A DNA stretch of 64,000 nt. Origin: Numida meleagris (taxonomy: Eukaryota; Chordata; Aves; Galliformes; Numididae). The stretch is from NCBI RefSeq assembly GCF_002078875.1, contig NC_034410.1:43196202-43260201 (forward strand), written 5' to 3'. The position numbers and the translations under genes are program-made. A model generated the notes under the pieces. That model made no database searches and was not told the DNA's origin. It was given only the letters and a program-made list of their open reading frames with translations. Each line of letters opens with the position of its first letter. The stretch's first letter is position 1. Positions 60,101 to 64,000 of the stretch are shown piece after piece.

Positions 60101-62939
60101 CTTCAATCTCAGTCCTTCTGTATGGGTGTCTTTTTGCCTCTCAGACCCTGCCAAGTCTACTAAATTGAGAAGGGAAGACCGAATGTTAACAATATCATTG
60201 TTTTTCTCCATGGATTCCACCGTGATAGTGAAAACTGCATGTGATCTTGAGGATTCTCTGTTCATTGAGGTTGATGCCACACGACGGTTTCTCCAGCCCA
60301 TAGTTAATACCTAATTAATAAGCATGAAAAAGACATTAAACAAGTATTTCAGACAGGACCTGGTATTTACTTAAAGGTGAGATAAGAAGTACACTTCAGT
60401 GCAAGAGCTTTCAAAAAATCTCAAGGACAAGCATGTTTTTTCCTAATATTCTATACAGTATATTATATAGAAAATATTTTCATAATATATACCTACATAA
60501 GAGAGAGAGATTCTATAAAAAGATAAGGGGGAGAAAAATTATACAAATATAGCCAAGCTTAATAAAAAAGCTAATTACAATTCTCATTTCCTTCCTCCTG
60601 GGGTGCCACTGCCATTTGAAAGTATAACATATCCAGTAGTGGTCCATGTTAGCAGTACACAAGGAAAAGAGTATTTCAAGTTACAGAAGTACTGTGCATT
60701 TCGCTCTTGGAGAAGTTAACTTGACAATTTCTGAAACGCGCATGCTGCTTAATTAGCACAGGATGTAATTTCCTGTTGCTATTTCAGAGATGTGTAAGAA
60801 GAATATTAGGGAAAGATTACTGTGATTGTAATTCATATATTCCAGAATTACATGATTTCTTACATGCGTGAGATAGTCTGGAAACATTATCTAGACACAG
60901 GCTTTTACCAGTGCTTTGGAGAAGGGTGGGGGAAGAGGGCATCACAGACACCATGCAAAAAACACAAGTGCTTAAATTAGAGGAATATTTACCAAATAGG
61001 CCGTTAATCAATATTAACACTTTAAGCATTAAAAAGTAGCAAAAATACCTGGTATGCTTCAGCAGCAGATGACAACACCTGTTCAACAGCACCATCAACA
61101 AAGACCCCCTTCTTGATGTGCTCTCTAAGGAAGAGTCCAGCTGAAGCAGAGTCCAGCAAGTCAAATATTTGCTCATTGTAGATTTCAATAAAAGAGCACT
61201 TGCAGAGAAAACTCTTTCCACTGCCAGCCTTCAAAACAAAAAATTACACTATAAATGCACTAGGTTTTTTAAGCTTTTCATTGTACGGCAGTGATTTTAC
61301 TTTTATATATCTAAAGCTGTAAGCTTGCTTATGTATATTTGGCATACTACGCATTTCTGATGTCTCTTGATATTCAGATGACAATCATCATCCAGAAACC
61401 TAGATGCATTTTTAGATTCAAAATATAAGCATGCATGTGTGTGAAGAACTAGACACAAGTGTTTCTGATTAATAAATTTTAAGCAAGGCAGCGATAAAAG
61501 CAGAAATGTAACTTCTACACACCAGGTTACAAACCAGCCTTAGCTAACCTTTAATGCGAGATATACTTCACTACATTAGTAAGCATAAAATAAATGTACC
61601 TTTTCTTTCTCACGTTCAATTAGAAAAAATAAGTATTCAAAGCTCCGTGGAATTACACCTCTCAGACTGTGAGTGAAATTATCTGAATCAGATGGTCCTA
61701 AAGAGATTTTTAAATAAAAAGTTTTTATTAGTTAGTATTGCTCAAGTGAAATGGCTGCTTTTTTTCCCCAAGGTGCCATTACAGAGGACTTCAGTCAGTT
61801 TTAATCAGTTTATAGCAAAACCACAGAAGAACTGCAACAAAATCAACTTTCATGATCCGAGACAATACTCCACAATCAGATTTAAATAAAGTCTAAGTGA
61901 TCCCTGTGAAAGGTTAATTTTCTGTCCATAGGGTTACCTAAGTCTAAAATACTATAAAGTATGAACTTCCATGTAAAATAGTACAGATGTGGATATCTGC
62001 CTATACAACTATTAAAGCCAGGCTTAAGGTAATCAGAAAGACAGTGGTTCTATCCCCCATGTTATTTTAATTTCTGTGTAGTCCTCTTAAACAGATCAAC
62101 CATACAATTTTGGTTATTTCAGTAACTTTCTGATGTCAAGTGAAATATTAATGCATTTAAAATCACCACTGCATGATGAACAAAATACAATGAGTTTCAT
62201 ATAGTGAGGGGCCTTAAATTCCTACTTGGGTAGGAACCAGTTATTTTGAAAACTTCACTATAATTTTAATATGAATGACTGTTACATATTAAAATATTTT
62301 TCTACACACGTGGCATGTATCAGCCAAAACAGGGAAAACAGCAGAACTACTCATTTTTGAGACAACTTACTAAAAATGTTTGATTCCATTGAAAAGTTTT
62401 TCTCCTGTTAACAACAAAAATATACAACCTCAAAAAGATGAAGGAGAGTACCTGTACTTTGCTATCTATCTTGATACAAAGGAAGAATAACTGCACTGAG
62501 CTCCACACTATTTAGTGGCTATAAGGAGAAAGTCTCCTACAGTGATGGTGGTGAGGCACTGGAACAGGTTGCTTCAAGACGTGGTTGATGCCCCATCCCT
62601 GGAGACTTGCACAGTGAGGCTGGACCAAGCCCTGGGCAACCTGATCTAGTTGTGCATGTCCCTTTTCATTGCAGGGGAGTTGGACTAGATGACCTTTAAA
62701 GGTCCCTTCCAACTCTGAGGATTCTATGATTCTTTAAACCTTAAAGCTGCCTACAGAAAGAGAAAAATCTCAATCATCCCCAGCATTTGAGCCAAGGAGA
62801 CATTTCAGAAAAAAAAGCATTAAGGAAACCACTTAATCACAACTTCTATACAGAGTTCTATATGAAGATCAGCAAAAGGTAAAGCTGTCTAAAGCACTTA
62901 CCCATCATAGTAAAAGTTTTTCCTGATCCAGTCTGGCCA
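33110..62939 (-). CDS. KIF15: Kinesin family member 15 (KIF15, kinesin-12), partial: P-loop to stop
   Basis: KIF15 is a plus-end-directed, microtubule-sliding kinesin that helps build and hold the bipolar mitotic spindle together with KIF11 and TPX2. Thirty-one exons give 1,295 residues in one continuous frame; about 108 N-terminal residues lie right of the window (human total 1388). The motor part has the P-loop [13 protein letters not shown], switch I NRESSRSH, switch II DLAGSER, and [11 protein letters not shown]. The neck linker ([13 protein letters not shown]) leads into a long heptad-rich coiled-coil stalk, ending in a Leu-rich segment ([14 protein letters not shown]). All borders are GT-AG except one GC donor at 55477-55478. 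The stop is TAA at 33110-33112. The last residues ([10 protein letters not shown]) differ from the human end. The exon lists are in the three entries that follow. Confidence 0.97.
38413..38961 (+). repeat. CR1 LINE 3' fragment in a KIF15 intron
   Basis: About 550 bases, well preserved: CAGAACTCTGCTCTCATGAG, GGAGTACTGCATCCAGTTCTGGGG, GGGTCCAGAGGAAGGCCACAAAGATG, CTTTTCAGCCTGGAAGAGC, AGGCCAGGCTGGATGGGGC and GGTCCCTTCCAACCCAAACCATTCC at the 3' end. The 175-codon open frame (38346-38873) over it is LINE relict. It is antisense to KIF15. Confidence 0.95.
40028..40092 (-). repeat. Short CR1 tail in a KIF15 intron
   Basis: CAGTCACAGAATGTCAGGGATTGGAAGGGGCC and CAAAAGATCATCTAGTCCAATCCCCC are the CR1-type 3' end in reverse, about 65 bp long. 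Confidence 0.75.
48192..56520 (-). other. KIF15: KIF15 stalk exons, first half
   Basis: Nine exons: 56429-56520 ([20 protein letters not shown]), 55479-55688 ([18 protein letters not shown]; ends at a GC donor), 54228-54405 ([19 protein letters not shown]), 53665-53806 ([11 protein letters not shown]), 51224-51365 ([20 protein letters not shown]), 50704-50901 ([11 protein letters not shown] and [16 protein letters not shown]), 49706-49813 ([20 protein letters not shown]), 48883-48988 ([20 protein letters not shown]), and 48192-48357 ([20 protein letters not shown]). The repeated Leu and Glu/Lys heptads are coiled coil; the TTPTKAYQL stretch is a non-helical break with TP sites, as in the human protein. 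Confidence 0.93.
58120..62939 (-). other. KIF15: KIF15 motor-domain and neck exons
   Basis: Seven exons: 62902-62939 (P-loop, 38 bp), 61600-61697 ([20 protein letters not shown]), 61049-61228 ([16 protein letters not shown]), 60101-60310 (NRESSRSH and [10 protein letters not shown]), 59881-60006 ([14 protein letters not shown] and [11 protein letters not shown]), 58963-59085 ([20 protein letters not shown] and the neck linker), and 58120-58243 ([18 protein letters not shown], start of the coiled coil). All nucleotide-binding motifs in the window are intact. The exon at 58120 has a weak acceptor (TTTACAAAAG). Confidence 0.95.
62508..62735 (+). repeat. CR1 LINE tail in a KIF15 intron
   Basis: GTGAGGCACTGGAACAGGTTGC, GATGCCCCATCCCTGGAGAC, GGAGTTGGACTAGATGACC, AGGTCCCTTCCAACTCTGAGG and ATTCTATGATTCT identify a CR1 3' end, antisense to KIF15. 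Confidence 0.93.
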
Positions 62940-64000
62940 CTAAAAAGAAAAAAAGAAAGACAGTATTAAGACAACAAAGCATTATTTCAGCTCTGAATTT
63001 TTTATTCATCTGTATATTTTAAAGAAAACTGACAGCTTCAAATGTAAGAAATAAAAAGATTAAAAAAACTAAACAGAGGGAAGCTGAGAATATATGAAAA
63101 TAGAACAGTGAATTTTGACCATGGTAGATAAATTCCCTTTTCACTGCCCCCTTTCCTCCTTCCTCCCCCCCACTTTTTCTTTTGCATTTTTGTTGGAAAG
63201 GGAATAGTGGAACTCAGCATTAAAATAAAGGCCTTCAATGTATCTATATAAATAAAATCCCAGAAGACTGAGCAAAAAAAAAATTAGTTTAATGTCATCC
63301 AGTAGGGTACTCAACTAACAATCAGAAATATCCTTTTAAGTTGAATACATCCTCTTATCCATAGTTATTAATAATGCTAGAGAAGTTTCAGAGCAGTTTC
63401 ACTTTATTTTTCCATATTTTTAAATAGTAAACAAAGTAGAATTCAGCTTTGCAAAAGCTGTCCTAGGCTAAAAATAAACAGACAAACAGTAACACTTCTA
63501 TTAGATCAGTCCTTCAAGTTAGTATTTTTAACTAAAGTGCCTAGCCAGATTTCAAAGTGAGAAAATATTTTCAGTTAATGTGGTGATATTAATGCTACTA
63601 ATCTTGGATATATTTTTCCTCTGAAAACACTTTGAAAGCTACAATTATCATGTATGAGTTCTCCCATTGGCAGCTAAGACTAACTAAAGAGTTGAGCTGG
63701 ACGAATCCCAAGTCAGAGCAATTTTCATTCCATTTTATTATGAACATGTTGAAATTAACCAGCTTTCTTTTTAATATCACTATAAAACTTCTAGTTTTAA
63801 GACAACGTTGAAATGAGTTTACGATCCACGTTATTGACCTTTAGTACTAAGACCATAACTCCTACAACTAGATTTCTTAACGAGGAACAAGAAGTACACT
63901 TCAATAGTGCAAGAACACTCTCTACATCGTTCTGAACTAAGGAAGCACTTTCAAAGCTTACCATAACATTAAGTAGACTCAGGAAATTAAAGCCGCAATT
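62940..64000 (-). other. KIF15: KIF15 intron upstream of the P-loop exon
   Basis: I searched this stretch for the preceding motor exon (expected to end near SGYNGTIFAY) and did not find it. Open frames here (for example minus 63598-63780) do not resemble kinesin. It is taken as intron, with the remaining 5' exons outside the window. Confidence 0.7.

Noticed and set aside
1..64000. CRISPR arrays, bacterial operons, ribosome binding sites, tRNA or rRNA genes
   Set aside because: No regularly spaced repeats, no tRNA-like cloverleaf and no rRNA sequence were noticed; the window is vertebrate nuclear DNA.

Overview
The window looks like a piece of a bird nuclear genome, probably a galliform close to chicken. 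The evidence is the split-gene structure, the many CR1 LINE fragments (truncated copies whose tails carry the avian CR1 3' end, ATTCTATGATTCT or a relative), one solo endogenous-retrovirus LTR, and a gene order matching the mammalian 3p21.3 block KIF15-TMEM42-TGM4-ZDHHC3 in inverted orientation. No searches were run. Gene identities come from reading translations, splice sites and reading-frame continuity, and from recalled family sequences.

Layout. (1) 1-3190, plus strand: the last intron, terminal coding exon (1030-1263) and long 3'UTR of a ZDHHC3/ZDHHC7-type protein S-palmitoyltransferase. (2) 3190-3940: a short gap between convergent genes, holding two CR1 tails in opposite orientation. 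(3) 3945-14490, minus strand: a complete TGM4-type transglutaminase gene. Fourteen coding exons join in frame into a 708-residue protein with the Cys268/His327/Asp350 triad; it has a TATA-like promoter and a poly(A) signal. (4) About 14.5-24.5 kb: intergenic DNA with old CR1 pieces and no gene I can support. (5) 24.5-31.9 kb, minus strand: TMEM42, three coding exons giving 135 residues, starting in a CpG island; its 5 kb first intron contains a CR1 and a solo LTR. (6) 31.95-32.6 kb: short spacer between the TMEM42 promoter and the KIF15 3' end. (7) 32.6-64 kb, minus strand: KIF15 (kinesin-12). Thirty-one coding exons run from the P-loop exon (62902-62939) to the stop codon at 33110; the N-terminal exons lie beyond the right edge.

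The genes are unrelated in function (membrane palmitoylation, protein cross-linking, a small multipass membrane protein, a mitotic motor). They are linked by ancient synteny and not by an operon or pathway. I found no evidence of an undescribed system. The points most worth checking are a GC-AG intron in KIF15, a clean solo LTR inside an older 44-bp tandem duplication, a ZDHHC7-like C-terminal exon at the ZDHHC3 locus with an unusual extension, a 13-nt first coding exon in TGM4, a longer linker in TGM4, and a Cys/His-containing C-terminus in KIF15.
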